DNA of 64,000 nt from Oncomelania hupensis (Eukaryota; Mollusca; Gastropoda; Littorinimorpha; Pomatiopsidae): positions 29,896,682 to 29,960,681 of the forward strand of contig CM072511.1 in the NCBI GenBank assembly GCA_036898135.1, written 5' to 3'. The notes below the pieces were generated by a model that saw only the letters and a list, made by a program, of their open reading frames with translations, ran no database searches and was not told the origin of the DNA. Shown piece after piece: positions 46,370 to 58,327 of the stretch. Numbering within the stretch: the first letter of the stretch is position 1; the number at the start of each line of letters is the position of its first letter. Made by a program: the position numbers and the translations under genes.

Positions 46370-46690
46370 TATCTTCTTACAGCCTCCTCTGGTACTGATC
46401 GGTCTTCTCTTTTCTCTCTCAAAGTTATTTCCCCTTTTATCTTCTCTAGAGTCTTCTCTCTCTAAACATTATGCCCCCCCCCCCCCCCCCCTTTTTTTTT
46501 TTTCTCAGGGTCATCTCTGGTTGGTCCTCTCTTCTCTCTCTCAAAGTTGTTTCCTTTTTTATCTTCTCAGAGTATTCTCTGATCGGGTTTGTCTTCTCTT
46601 ATTTTTTCTTTTAACTTCTCAGAGTCTTCTCTGTTCGCTCTTCTCTTGCTCTTTATTGAAGTTGTGTCCCCTTAATCTTTTTTTTTTCCC
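46370..46690. repeat. Degenerate pyrimidine-rich minisatellite
   Basis: A unit of roughly 85-100 bp (CTTCTCAGAGTCTTCTCTG, then TCTTCTCTT, then CTCTCAAAGTTGTTTCC, then T-rich) occurs about four times, with a C run at 46477-46491. Confidence 0.65.
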
Positions 46691-47030
46691 CCGAATGTTC
46701 TTTACCGCTGGACGACCTTTACTTCGATTTGTTTCGACTGCATCTTCAAGCTTCTGTTCCCTTGATCTTCTTCTTCTTCGTTTCTCTTCATTCTACCATT
46801 AAAGATCACGCATTTCATCGTCGCAGTTTCATTTCAAATTCACACTGTTTCCCAACCGGGAGACCATAACAATACAATGTCAAAAACTAACATATTTTTT
46901 TAAAGTACGGTTTTGATATAAATTCATAAATTGATTTTGTTTTCTATTGTCTAATGCCTATTGTATTAACCGTATCAAGATTGATTCTAAAAATAGCCGC
47001 TCCGCGATACCTAGTTATGTGTTTACACAT
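46691..47030. other. Unassigned sequence
   Basis: Nothing recognised. Confidence 0.4.
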
Positions 47031-47560
47031 CATTAAAGGAACCAACTTTGACCACGCCCCCTCGATAGATCCTTTTCTTTTGAAATTCACAGTGAGTGTT
47101 GCCGCACTGAAAAAAAAATACAACAAAAATAAACCCCGTAGAAAGTGTAGTTATTTTTTATATGAATAAAGTCCGTAGTCATTGTGCATAATAATAACAA
47201 CGATTAGCCAAAATGTGTGCGCTGATTATATCATCTACCAAAGCCGATAAGAGACAGAACACGTAAAAAAAATAGTTCGGTAAGGTTATTCGTTGTAGGT
47301 TGATACAATGGACCCTCCTTCCCTACCCCAGATACCAAAGACGCACTCTTCAAGCCGTGTGGTTCACTCAGAAACAGGGTCAAAGGTGTCACGGCTATGG
47401 TACTGATGTACCGTCAAACAAGGGAAATCATTCCCTGAAAGAACAAAAATTGAAAATTCCAACTTTAGCGGCTGATTTGAGGAACAAAATTCCACTTTAT
47501 AGTTGTTTAATGTCATAAAAATGCCAATTTTTAGGGTAAACCTGTTTGTGCCAAAAGTCA
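47031..47560 (+). repeat. Repeat family U, long copy C
   Basis: Opens TTAAAGGAACCAACTTTGAC; contains TCATCTACCAAAGCCG, ACGCACTCTTCAAGCC, CAGAAACAGGGTCAAAGG and TTTTTAGGGTAAACC. A further fragment, GGTTTGAGCAACGATCAC, lies at 47771-47850 after a SINE insertion. Confidence 0.7.
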
Positions 47561-47580
47561 AAAAAGCTAAACATTTTCAT

Positions 47581-47707
47581 TGTAGATTATAGTTACACGA
47601 CACCGAAGCGTCTGGGCGATTACTGGTCACATTATTCTGACACCTGCGTACCAGTTGATGGTAAGGGGACAATAATATGGTCACCCGTTGGCCAATCTGG
47701 GATTGAA
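47581..47707 (-). mobile_element. tRNA-Thr-like SINE, 5'-truncated
   Basis: Minus strand: GTTCAATCCCAGATTGGCC (box B side), CCATATTATTGTCCCC, ending ACTATAATCTACA. Matches the body at 41728-41860. Confidence 0.7.
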
Positions 47708-47869
47708 CAAAGCCTTTGAATTGGGACAATTTAGGAAAGAGAGGCCTAACATTCAAAGCTTAGCGCTCGGTTTGAGCAACGATCACACTTTCGACCTACA
47801 TCACCTTTTAATGTGAAAGCGACGCAATTTTCCCATGTAAACTCAATAGTCACACACACACACACACAC

Positions 47870-48470
47870 TGTTACACTCGATGTTGTTTTTTTATCAGTT
47901 GATTCAGCCCCGATGCTTGAAACCTGATAAAGTGTAACTCAGATTCGTTTACCCACGCAGCCTGCTCACTCAGCAACAAAGCAAAGTCGTCGTATGTAGT
48001 TTTCCAACTTTATTCAGCGAACATCAACAACTGCATACAATCGCTTTTTCCACTCTCAACTTTTCACTTTCATTTTTTACAATCCGATCTACTTTTGAAA
48101 CAGTGCGGCACTTATATAGCCTCTCTAACTCCAGAGAAATAAAGAACGTTCGGGCAAGACATAATTATAACCAATCAAAACACATTTCGTCATTACTGTC
48201 TCACGTCATACAACCTTATTTGGGATGGAAGCTTCTTTAGTTACCACTAGAATTATCCATACGCTTCGATCGATAGTAAACAACCAACTCTAGAAAATTC
48301 TCAAATAATATCGACCAACTAAAATTACCAACGTTATACAAATCTTCTAATAACAACGCAAAATCAAATCAAGGATAAATACACTCTGTTATTGCATGCT
48401 TAGCAAAACAAAACGATCGCATCTATCGTGCGCGTCACACACGAACTATCGTGCGCATTTTAACGTAATA
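47870..48470 (-). mobile_element. Solo LTR of Gypsy family 2 (601 bp)
   Basis: Opens TGTTACACTCG and closes TTAACGTAATA on the plus strand. Flanked by CACAC on both sides, but inside a CA microsatellite, so the duplication carries little weight. Confidence 0.82.
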
Positions 48471-48548
48471 CACACACACCCACACATACACACACACATA
48501 CACACACACAGAATGTACATATATAGAAACTGAAACATCTGCCTTAGA

Positions 48549-49685
48549 CAAACCATTAATGTTAAGTGAATTAGTGCAAGCTATTAAAAGTATTGATAAA
48601 ACCAAAGTGTCAACTGGCATTGATCCCATTTCATATACTATGGTAAGAAATTTTCTAATTTTTTTCTGCAAGAAACTTCTAGATTTTTACCAATTATGTT
48701 GGCAACAGGGATATATCCCGTGTAAATGGAAACATGCAAATATAACGCCTATATTAAAACAAAGTAAACAAAAATCAAAACCGGACAGTTATCGATCTAT
48801 TTCATTAACGTCTCATCTTGCTAAGTTATAGGAAAGAATGATAAAATTTAGACTGAAATATTTTTTGTGAAAGTAAACACATTCTCCCAATTTATCAAAC
48901 AGGATTTAGAAAAGGACGGAGTACAACTGATCATTCTGTTAAAATACATGTAGCTTCTCATAATGTTTAAAAAAAAAACCTTTTGGCAAGCGAAAATCGG
49001 TGTTAGCTACCTTTTTTGATATTTATGATTCAGTATGGCATTTGAAGTTGTTGATAAGATTGAAAACCATCGGCATTAAAGGATACATGTTTAATTTCAT
49101 TAATAGCTTCTTATCAAACAGAAAGTGTCAAGTACGAGTTTAAAAGTCTATATCTATTCCAAGACAAGTACTATGGGTGTTCCTGAAGGAAGTGTGATTG
49201 CACCTATTTTGTTTTCCTTTATGATTAGTGACATGGATAATATTGATTCAAAAGACTTCATAATATCCCTTTTTGTTGATGATACAGCATTATAGAAAAC
49301 TGTATTATGTAAATTTCATAAACAGAACAGAAGAACATAATTTATATTGAAACAGTATCAAGGTATGATAGAAGTCATTGTACATTATATGTCCGAGAAT
49401 GGATTTTGTCTATCAGGAGAAAAAAACAGTATTCATGGTATTCACAATGAAATATATAGATTTAAGTAAAGATACTGTTTTATTGATTCATGTTAATAAC
49501 ACATTTATTTTTCCAAGTAAAACTATTACATTTCTTTGAATAGTTTTTTTTTTTATTATAGACTTATGGAATTATCATATTAAACATGTAATTGATAAAG
49601 CGAGGAAAGGTTGATTCTGTTAAAAGCATTAAATAAGCAGCCTTGGGCTAACAATTCTTCAAATTTAGTTTATATAGCTATTCAA
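48549..49685 (+). pseudogene. Jockey-like LINE reverse transcriptase, degenerate
   Basis: ELVQAIKSIDKTKVSTGIDP, CWQQGYIPCKWKHANITPIL and KPDSYRSISLTSHLAKL (48559-48831) are RT boxes 0-2. In shifting frames follow TGFRKGRSTTDHSV, DSVWHLKLLIRLKTIGIKGY, the catalytic SLFVDDTAL near 49270, GFCLSGEK, and HIKHVIDKARKGLILLKALN near 49580-49625. Numerous frameshifts and a stop at 48831; an old copy. The order and the VDDT box fit jockey/CR1-group elements. Confidence 0.75.
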
Positions 49686-50753
49686 TTCAACACATTCAAC
49701 ACATCTTTATTACCACAGAAATGGAAATATTGTACAAGTCTCATCACATCATATTATGGCTCCATATAAAAAAAATGTATCACACATCAAGACAAGTTAT
49801 AATGAACAATAATAAGACACAGACTGATATAAAAGGTTCAGACAACATAAGATCCGTACGCACATATATATATATTCCCCTGTGAGACGAGAGACGAGAA
49901 ACAACAACTGGTAATACGTATGTCATTCTTCAAATAAACAGTTGATTTACCTGTAAATTAATTGAATAGATAGTTCATAATTGGTGTTTCTACAGTGTAT
50001 ATGATTATTGTTGCATAAATGTACTGTAGTTTTGTGTGCATGAAATATGTTTGTTTATCATCAGTATAACATAAGTTAATCTGATGAATAAAATTGATGA
50101 CAACAAACAATCGATCTATGATGGATGCCGAGTCTAATCTCTGATCTGATGATACTGTGGCCGTGGCCCTTTGAACTATCCTCCACCTTCAGGGCTCTGT
50201 GCAGATGATGCCACCACAGGGACTTTGTGAGGTTTGATTATTCCCCTTAACATCAATATTGCTTTTCTACCTTCACTTGGTGTTTTTTTTAAATTGTATT
50301 GCTCTCCAGTACAGGAATGGACTCGTACGCCGAGACGTGGACGAAGACCATAAAAAATGTAAGGTCAGTTTTTGTAGGGCAAGAACATTTTGCTTGCCAT
50401 CATCTGAAGTGAGACCCCCCACTGTAGTTTCTAGATCAATTATTGTTTCCTAAAGCTGGCACACGACTCATTGTACCATGTAATAGAGTTTGTCAGTTTG
50501 CACAAACCCTGATGGGTTGGGACCCGAGGATGATGGTTGGGGGAGAGGCACCACTGCACTAAGCATGCTGTAATACTGTGGGCATTAGCAGAGGTAGGCA
50601 AGGCTCCGATCGTCCATCCATATGATGTTGCACTGAGTAAACTTGTCAAAACATCAGAAAATCCTGCTTCCCTATCGCTGATGTACTGCACGGTCTTATG
50701 CATCTTCGGTCCATATTTAGCTCAAGTGATCCCTTCCCCCCCCTCCTTACAAT

Positions 50754-50755
<2 letters not shown>
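49686..50755. other. Unassigned sequence
   Basis: Nothing recognised. Confidence 0.4.
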
Positions 50756-50812
<57 letters not shown>

Positions 50813-51032
50813 ATCCTTACCATCCTCACACCTCACTCCCCAACTTCCAAATACACAACCTCTCTGTCTGTCTCTCTCTGTCTCGCTCTCTCTCACTTAC
50901 ACACACCATCATTTCACCACACGCACGCACCCACGCGTGCGCGCACAAACACTCATCTTACCGCACAGGCACACACACGCACACACACACACACGCACCC
51001 ACACACACACACACACCCACACACACACACAC
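50756..51032. repeat. (CA)n microsatellites
   Basis: Pure CA at 50757-50809, and CA with CGC/CCC interruptions at 50963-51032. Confidence 0.95.
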
Positions 51033-51449
51033 ACCTACCTCACCTATAACTCATATCTCCGCACAACACCCAACCTTGCAGACAGTATTATAATCGCCAC
51101 AGCCAAGCTACACGTAGCTAGCTAACTCTGCTTGATGGGCTGTGTGGTATGGCCCACCTTTTAGCCCACAAAGAAAGCAAAGTGACGACCTACAGCGGCG
51201 TGAACTCTGGAAGAGTTAAGACTGGATCGCCTCAATTCGCGCGATCAAGTGCTCGCCCAGTCGTGATGTAGTGGTTGGCTTGTTCACTTAGTGGGTTGGC
51301 TATCTCGTCCTAATTGTTGTCAGACATCCTGACAGAAGTTTGGCCACTGTAAGTTCAGAAAAGAAGAACACAACAACAAAAGAACTGTGGAAGACTAAAA
51401 ACAAAACACAAAAATAAAATAAAAATAGCCATAAGAGGACTTGAATAAT

Positions 51450-51450
<1 letters not shown>
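51033..51450. other. Unassigned sequence
   Basis: Nothing recognised. Confidence 0.4.
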
Positions 51451-51525
<75 letters not shown>

Positions 51526-51903
51526 AGGATGCTATACGCGCCTTTCCCCAAATCATTCAGGCTCAAAGCGCGGCGATCTATACCATCATACACGCTCACC
51601 TCTCTCATCCACCCTCACACACACCAAACACACATCCATCACTCAAACAAGTGGTGTAAAGGCAGAAAGATCGCTATTAGAAGACGGAAAGAAAATCGAA
51701 TTTTTATTTTTTGAAATTTTTATATTGACTGCGTCCTGTACCATTATTGAAGGGAGGGAGGGAGGAAACCGGAGTGCCCGGAGAAAACCTTCGGTGACCT
51801 CAATAGTCTCGTACCTAAGTCACATACGTTCGCCCCTTGCGGGAATCGAACCCGCGACCTTCGGCATAGGAAACCGGCGACTTATCCACTGCGCCATGAG
51901 GTC
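51451..51903 (-). mobile_element. tRNA-derived SINE (Arg-like head) with (ATT)n tail
   Basis: Minus strand: box A TGGCGCAGTGG (51896-51886), TTCCTATGCCGAAGG, and box B GGTTCGATTCC (51852-51842). Then the core TTTTCTCCGGGCACTCCGG, a body to about 51524, and an (ATT)n tail (51452-51523). Near-identical in order to 60339-60760. The tRNA source is uncertain; the head runs on into an unrelated body, so it is not a tRNA gene. Confidence 0.85.
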
Positions 51904-52467
51904 AAAAATATGAATTCTAAGAGGTATACGCTTAAACACTTACGAAGAAGAATATCAACCCAAGAGAACTCCAAGAAACCAAAAAAAAAAAAGTCATACG
52001 TGGATTTCACTATATTATATTAAAGGTCAATAATTGCTAGGAATACATGAGGTTTAAACCTGACTACAATTAACTGACTGTGAACACAAACCCATTAATA
52101 TTAGGACTTCGACTAAAAAAATCAAATGTCATAAGCAGAACATACTAGATCTATACTACATTTACGACTAGGACTAAGTTTAAGCTAAGACTACGAAAGG
52201 TATAAACTTGACTAAAAATAACAACTGTAAAAGGTTCATTTTTACCTCAGTGATTATTCTACAACTTTGGAAAGATTACTTTTGCGATCTTCAAATGAAT
52301 AACAATTAGAAAAGACCTAAAACTGCAAAGAAATTGAATAAATATGAAAAACAAAAATTTAAACAGACATTTACTAAGAGTTTGAAATGTGCAAACTGCT
52401 CTTGTAATGCAAGTAATGTCTTACCGCACAGAACATCGGAAGAAAGAAATCGGAATAAACTGAAAGA
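51904..52467. other. Unassigned A/T-rich sequence
   Basis: Possibly an upstream part of the following LINE, but no motif seen. Confidence 0.4.
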
Positions 52468-53507
52468 GTGAGTTCCCAGATGCGTGGATTTATATGCACT
52501 CATAAAACCGAAATGTACAAGAAATCATTTATACCTTCTGCAACCATCTCATTCAACGAATTGCCTGAAAATCTCCAATCGAGTCAATCAACTAGTAGTT
52601 TGAAAAGATTTTTGTCAAGAGATGATCCTGAAGTCCCACTTCATTATTATTATGGTCAACGCGACCAACAGGCTCTGCACTGTATAAAAAAGGCGCGGTA
52701 TGAGCGACCTTAATTATGACTTGTTCCGCCGCCATTTATTGGACGATCCAACTTGTAACTGTAATTATCCAGCCGAGACATCAGAACACTTTCTTCTCTC
52801 CTGTCCACTATTTATTAATGCAAGAACACAGACAATACATACTCTGAATCTTGAATCTCAAGATGTTATAATATTACTTCATGGCAACGAATGTTTGTCC
52901 GTGCAGGAGAATAGTATTATAGTGGCTGTTGTTCACGAATTTTTGCGACTGTCAGGCCGTTTTCACTAATAGTAACTAGTTAACTTGTCTTTTTGTCTGG
53001 TATATTAAAGTTAGTTGTTGTTGTTGTTGTTGTTTCTTTTTTTTGGTTTCTTCCGTGGTACCTAGCTACCTCCCGCAAACTCCTTGCTGCAACTGTTTCC
53101 TAGTGAATTTCTCGCTATTACTTTGTATTATTTCATTATCTTTTTGTAAGTGTTTCTGTTTTTATTTGTTATTATATTTGTGTATATCTTTTTTAATTCA
53201 TTTGTAATGTAATGTAATGATTATGCTTTCCTTATTATTGTTATCGTTCTTGTGTTGATGGCAATGTATTTGTATCTCAATGATGTAATTATTCCGCCTA
53301 AATTGAAACAGATTATTGTAACTTATCCAGGTATGCACTCACTTAAGCTTTGCCTTTTGTGTATTCATGTTACTGTATTTATGTATTTGTCAGATTAGAA
53401 ATTTAACAGAATAAAACATTGTTTAAACCATATGTACAGGAGCTTGATTCATTGAGGGACCTAAAGTAATAATCATGTAATGTAATGTAATGTAATGTAA
53501 TGTAATG
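52468..53507 (+). pseudogene. C-terminus and 3' end of an L2/CR1-group LINE
   Basis: KTEMYKKSFIPSATISFNEL, SSLKRFLSRDDPEVPLHYYY (52468-52713), then in a second frame MSDLNYDLFRRHLLDDPTCN and ETSEHFLLSCPLFINARTQ (52700-52969). The SFIPS..SFNELP block and the terminal CXC...H...C motif are typical of CR1/L2-group LINE C-termini. A frameshift near 52690 splits it. After 490 bp of 3' UTR comes GACCTAAAGTAATAATCATG and (TGTAA)n to 53507, the tail also used by repeat X. Confidence 0.72.
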
Positions 53508-55106
53508 ATTCATCGAGTCTTTTTTCATTGTAGGTTAGTATTTGTAGTTGTTTTTTTCTGAATTATAGCGGGGTGTTGTTTTGGATAATAAATATTTGTT
53601 TTATAAATAATTTTTGTTTTTAGATATTCAACATGGACCTTCCGAAAACAGACTAGAAGGCATAAAGTAACGTATAACACCTCCATATAATTGTTGCACG
53701 TGCGCGAAACTGTTCTAGCTCTGTTTGGAAAGTTTTAATTGGACATAATTTATTTTCTTTTTTTTAACTGTTTGTTTTATTTTATTTTTATTTTTTTATA
53801 ATTTGTTTTATTAAGTTATTGTGTTTTGTTCTGACGGCTTCGTAGAAACGAATTTCCGTGTTTATAAAATAATTTTGATTGACAAGAAAATTTCACTGTG
53901 ACCGCCAGCGTTCAGAAGATAACAGACCTCAAACTTGGTAAAGACTAGCACTAACAATAACGTCAGTATACGATTTCTAGTGAGAGCGATCGGAGGAGAG
54001 CGCGTGCCACCTACAGTGGGCTGAATCAGCGCGCGGTGCATGTTATAACAGTTTCTAAGAATCATGATTGTGTTTGCCGTCTGTTTGTCAGACTCGGGCA
54101 TTCTACTATGACATCAGACTCGGGCATTCTTCTATGACATCGGCCAGAGTCGAAAAAACATCACCGAGGGACTAAGGGATATTTCATATATGCATTTTTT
54201 TTAACATTAAAGAAAGGCTTAAAAAAACATTTTAAAAAGGACTAAGGGATGTTCAAACGTGCACAATCTATTTTTTTAAGTGAACGTGACTGAGTCGTGT
54301 GAGTGCAATCCCCGAAATAAATAAATAAAGTCGATATTTATGTGCAATGCTACTGACCAGTGTTCAAAAACGTATATACTAAAAGTTTCTTCTTTGTTTT
54401 TCTTCTTCAGTGAGAGTGATTGAGCTCAGTGTAGGGAAAATGTAGATTTGCCTTCTATGTGCAATTTTCTGCAAGGCCGCAAGACCTGATAGGGAAGGCT
54501 TGTTGGAAAATGACCTTGAGCAAGGACTATTAGGCTTCAACGCAGCCGGCTTAGGATTTTCGAGTGAATGAGAGCAACACATTGTAAAGGTAGATTAGTG
54601 GTGTGGCATGCTTCATTGCGGCTTTAACTGTTAAAGGTGTTTGGTAAGTGGTTCTGTTTTCTGCTTTTTCGTGTGTGTTTATGTTAGGTAGTGTTTCTGT
54701 TTTTCTGTCTGATTAGGCAGAATGCAAATCATTTTGGCTCAGCGAAGTTTGTGTGCCTAGAATTGTTGATGCGCTTGGAAAAAACAACAACATAACAACA
54801 ACAGCAACAACAATAACAACACATTTTCTGAACAAAATGTTTGTTAGACATTTTATTTTCGAAAAAAACAACACTGACCATTGACAAAGTGGATTTGGCA
54901 GATTAAATCGTAAGTCTTTAAGACAAAAACTCAAACATCAACACAAGGTAAAGTGGATTTATAGATTGCAATTTTTGCGTTATTTTATAAGTAAATTCTT
55001 TATATTTTCTTTGTTATCTTCTGTTTTATTTGGATTTGTTCACCTATTGGTTACCGGTTGCAAATTTCTCTATTAAAAAGTTATTTTTTTGTTTGTTTGA
55101 AAATTA
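53508..55106. other. Unassigned A/T-rich sequence
   Basis: Only a two-fold 29-bp repeat (GACTCGGGCATTCTNCTATG) at 54090-54145 stands out. Confidence 0.45.
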
Positions 55107-55148
55107 GTAGTTGTAGTAGTAGTAGTGGTAGTAGTATTAGTAGTAGTG

Positions 55149-55216
<68 letters not shown>
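55107..55216. repeat. (TAG)n microsatellite
   Basis: Interrupted, then pure TAG units. Confidence 0.95.
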
Positions 55217-55217
<1 letters not shown>

Positions 55218-55400
55218 AAAAAAAGAAAGAGATTTCTCTTATATAGCGCACTTACAAGCTCAGAGAGCTTCTCAAGGCGCTGGCCCGTAATATCCAGCAA
55301 TCACACAATAGTTTGCTGAAGTCAGGATTGGAACCCACGTCGCCCAAGACGCACTCACAAAAGTCGTGCGCTCTGACCACTGAGCTTTCCCTGCCACAGT
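55217..55400 (-). mobile_element. tRNA-derived SINE of the GCGCTAT-tail family
   Basis: Minus strand: box A-like AAGCTCAGTGGTCAGAGC, box B GGTTCCAATCC (55335-55325), then GCGCCTTGAGAAGCTCTCTG and GCGCTATATAAGAG at the 3' end. It lies inside a TAG tract that continues on the far side (55396-55491). Confidence 0.75.
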
Positions 55401-55438
55401 AGTAGTACTACTAGTAGTAGTAGTAGTAGTACTACTAC

Positions 55439-55491
<53 letters not shown>
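55396..55491. repeat. (TAG)n microsatellite
   Basis: TAG units with two ACTACTA inversions. Confidence 0.95.
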
Positions 55492-55670
55492 TTTGGATTC
55501 CTATAAGCTGAAAAAACAATATGTAGATACATTTTTTTTAATGTTCTTTTAAAGTCAGTATTTCATTTTATTTTATTTGTTTCTTATGTTTTTCTTTTTT
55601 CTTTTTAACATTCTTTTTTTTTTTAAAATCTGTTTTGTTCATTAATTGATGTTTCTTCTTTTCTTCCCTG

Positions 55671-55970
55671 CTCTCTCTCTGTCTCTCTCTCTCTGTCTCT
55701 CTCTGTCTCTCTGCCTGTATCTCTTTATCCATCCTTGTCTCTCTATCTCTCTCTGTCTCTCTCTTTGTCTCTCTGTGTCTCTCTCTATCCATCCTTGTCT
55801 CTCTATCTATCTCTGTCTCTCTCTCTCTCTGTCTGTCTCTCTCTATCCATCCTTGACTCTCTATCTCTCTCTGTCTGTCTCTCTCTGTCCGTCTTTCTCG
55901 ATGTCTCTGTCTCTCTCCCTCCTTTTCTCTTTTTCTCTCCCTCTATCTCTGTTTCTCCCTCCCTCCCTCC

Positions 55971-56022
<52 letters not shown>
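55671..56022. repeat. CT-rich microsatellite with TCTATCCATCCTTG units
   Basis: CT/CTGT repeats with a 60-65 bp higher-order unit marked by CTATCCATCCTTG, occurring near 55726, 55787 and 55842. Confidence 0.9.
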
Positions 56023-56024
<2 letters not shown>

Positions 56025-56274
56025 ATCCTTTTCTTCCGTTATCTAAATTAAGTTTTCATCATTTATTTTCACATTACTTTCAGTTTCCATAATTTATTAT
56101 TGTTTAATTACACAACTTGAGCCAGCGGTGTTGTAGCAGGGTCATTGAACGATTGAACCAAGCACATAACTCCAAGCAATATGCGACGAAATACACCGTA
56201 AAACTCTAATGCAAATGCGATGAAAAACGCCGTAAACCAATAAATATATTCTTTACAAAATATTTAACATTATT

Positions 56275-56770
56275 TTGTTGTTGTTGTTGTTGAGCCTACG
56301 CCAGTGCAGAGCATTAATATTAAAGCCTAGCTATAAGTTTTACGGGCTTCGATGACTTGCTGAATGAGCAACAGAAATAAATAAATAAATAAATAAATGA
56401 ACTAGCAACTGAATAAATACAATAAATTAGAAGAAATAGGCAGAACGAATTGATGATGGTACATTATTTTCGTTGCCTTTGGATTCTTGATCGTCGCTTT
56501 AAAATATAATCTATAACTGCCCTGACGTAAACCAATATTGTTTGTTTATTTGTTTGTTGAGATCATGCCAAGTTAGATGTTTTACGGGCTTCGATTACTT
56601 GCTGCATGAATGAACAACAACAACAACAACAAAATAAAACTAAAATAAAATTGTAAAAAATATTAGAAGAAATAAGCAGAATGTCTTGTTGATCGATGGT
56701 GCATTATTTTCGCTGCCTTCTGAGTCTTGTTTATGGTATAAAAATGTAATTTAGCACTACCCTTAGATTT
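56275..56770. repeat. Tandem duplication of about 245 bp
   Basis: Two diverged units (56275-56515 and 56540-56765). Each has GTTTTACGGGCTTCGAT, ACTTGCTG, ATTAGAAGAAATA, then GCATTATTTTCG (or ACATTATTTTCG) and TGCCTT. Confidence 0.7.
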
Positions 56771-57000
56771 AATCTTTGAAATTCTCGACACTTTTCAACA
56801 TATCGAATTAACGTGACAAACTTTAGAGAAAGAAAAGGTCAGTACAATAGCGTTCAACTGTGTTAACTTTATGTGAGCGTTGTCTTTGATTACCTAATTA
56901 ATCATGTTTTATTTAATTTATTTTTTTATTGTTCTTATTTATGGCATTTCTAGCTCAAGAGCACATACACGCACACACACAAACACACTTAAACACATAC
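56771..57000. other. Unassigned sequence
   Basis: Short CA patch near 56970-57000; otherwise nothing. Confidence 0.4.
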
Positions 57001-57001
57001 A

Positions 57002-57006
<5 letters not shown>

Positions 57007-57077
<71 letters not shown>
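57007..57077. repeat. (GA)n microsatellite
   Basis: About 35 GA units. Confidence 0.95.
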
Positions 57078-57081
<4 letters not shown>

Positions 57082-57611
57082 GAGAGGAGAGAGGAAGAGA
57101 GAGTATACACACGAGTCTTTTTTTATTATTTAACTAAATGCTGTTCTCATCTTTAATCTCATTCATTAAATTTTGGTTTTCTGAGAAGTTGTCAATTTGA
57201 CTGCGGGCGGTTTTCTGATTCATTTAATTCGTTCGCACTCTTGCAGTACACGTATATCTATGTACCGGCCAATGTTCGATACACATTATTTTGTGAGCAA
57301 TGTATGCAGAAGTTGATTTATATGTTCACTGTATATAATTATGTGAATAATGTTGGCTTCTTGTTTTTATATACATTCGTTTTGTGGTCTTAGATCAAAA
57401 CTTATAGGAGAGTCTGTTATTCAATGGTGTGAGTAGTCGAACTGCGTGCAACTGTGTTCTAAAGTTGTATTACATGTATTAGATTCTGTTCTCTGTGTGC
57501 AATGCTGGTAGCTAAGTTTTCTAGTTTTATGTAATTGTGGTTTTGCGCTCATTGGAGCAAACTGGGGGAGGAAGAGAGAGAGGAGGAACAGGAAGCAGAC
57601 AAGGAGGGATA
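57078..57611. other. Unassigned sequence
   Basis: Nothing recognised. Confidence 0.4.
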
Positions 57612-57950
57612 AAAAGCTTGAAAGGGAAAGTTTCTGGAACTTGGAATAGTCTACACGAGGAATGGGATACAAGAGAAGGAAAGGAAAGCTTAAAAAGAGG
57701 TTTCTGGAATTTTGAGTAGAATAGGAGTAAGAGGAGGAAGTACAAGAAAGGTCAACGCTTGAAAGAGGAGGATTCTGGAAGTTTGAGTGCACGAGGAGGT
57801 AGATGAGGAAGACAAGTGGAGAAGAAGAAAGTTTGAAAGAGGAAGTTTCTGGAACTTGGAGTACTAGAGGATGAAGTTGGAGAGGGTGAAAGGTCCGAAA
57901 ATCTTGAAAGAGGAATCGCCTAAAACATTTAGTGCTAGAGGAAAAGTCAT
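57612..57950. repeat. Purine-rich imperfect minisatellite
   Basis: A unit of about 75-85 bp containing GCTTGAAAGAGGA, GTTTCTGGAACTTGGAGTA and AGAGGA is repeated about four to five times. Confidence 0.65.
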
Positions 57951-58061
57951 TTCTTTACATCTGTACTGGCTAGAATTTGTAAAGTTAATCAAAGAGGACA
58001 TACGAAGAAGAATGACGATGACGAGATCGACTTGTATAGCAACTAGTGCTCAAGATAGAAG

Positions 58062-58130
58062 AAAACGAAGAAGAAGAAGAAGAAGAAGAAGAAGAAGAAG
58101 AAGAAGAAGAAGAAGAAGAAGAAGAAGAAG

Positions 58131-58177
<47 letters not shown>

Positions 58178-58327
58178 AACAACAACAACAACAACAAGAG
58201 GGGAAAGAAGAAGATGAAGAAGAAGAAGAAGAAGAAGAAGAAGAAGAAGAAGAAGGAAAAGAAATGATGATAATGATGATGATGATAATGATGATGATAA
58301 TGATGATGATAATGATGATGATGATGA
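58062..58327. repeat. Compound GAA / CAA / GAA / GAT microsatellite
   Basis: (GAA)n to 58130, (CAA)n to 58197, (GAA)n to 58257, then GAT with ATGATAATG units. Poly-E, poly-Q and poly-R frames here are not genes. Confidence 0.95.

Noticed and set aside
51830..51903. Possible tRNA-Arg gene on the minus strand
   Set aside because: The same head with the same body and ATT tail occurs at 60339-60760, so it is a SINE.
55646..56092. Leu/Ser-rich frames over CT repeats
   Set aside because: Simple-sequence artefact; the same applies at 7899-8177, 21604-22107, 24802-25067, 62819-63277 and 63391-63855.
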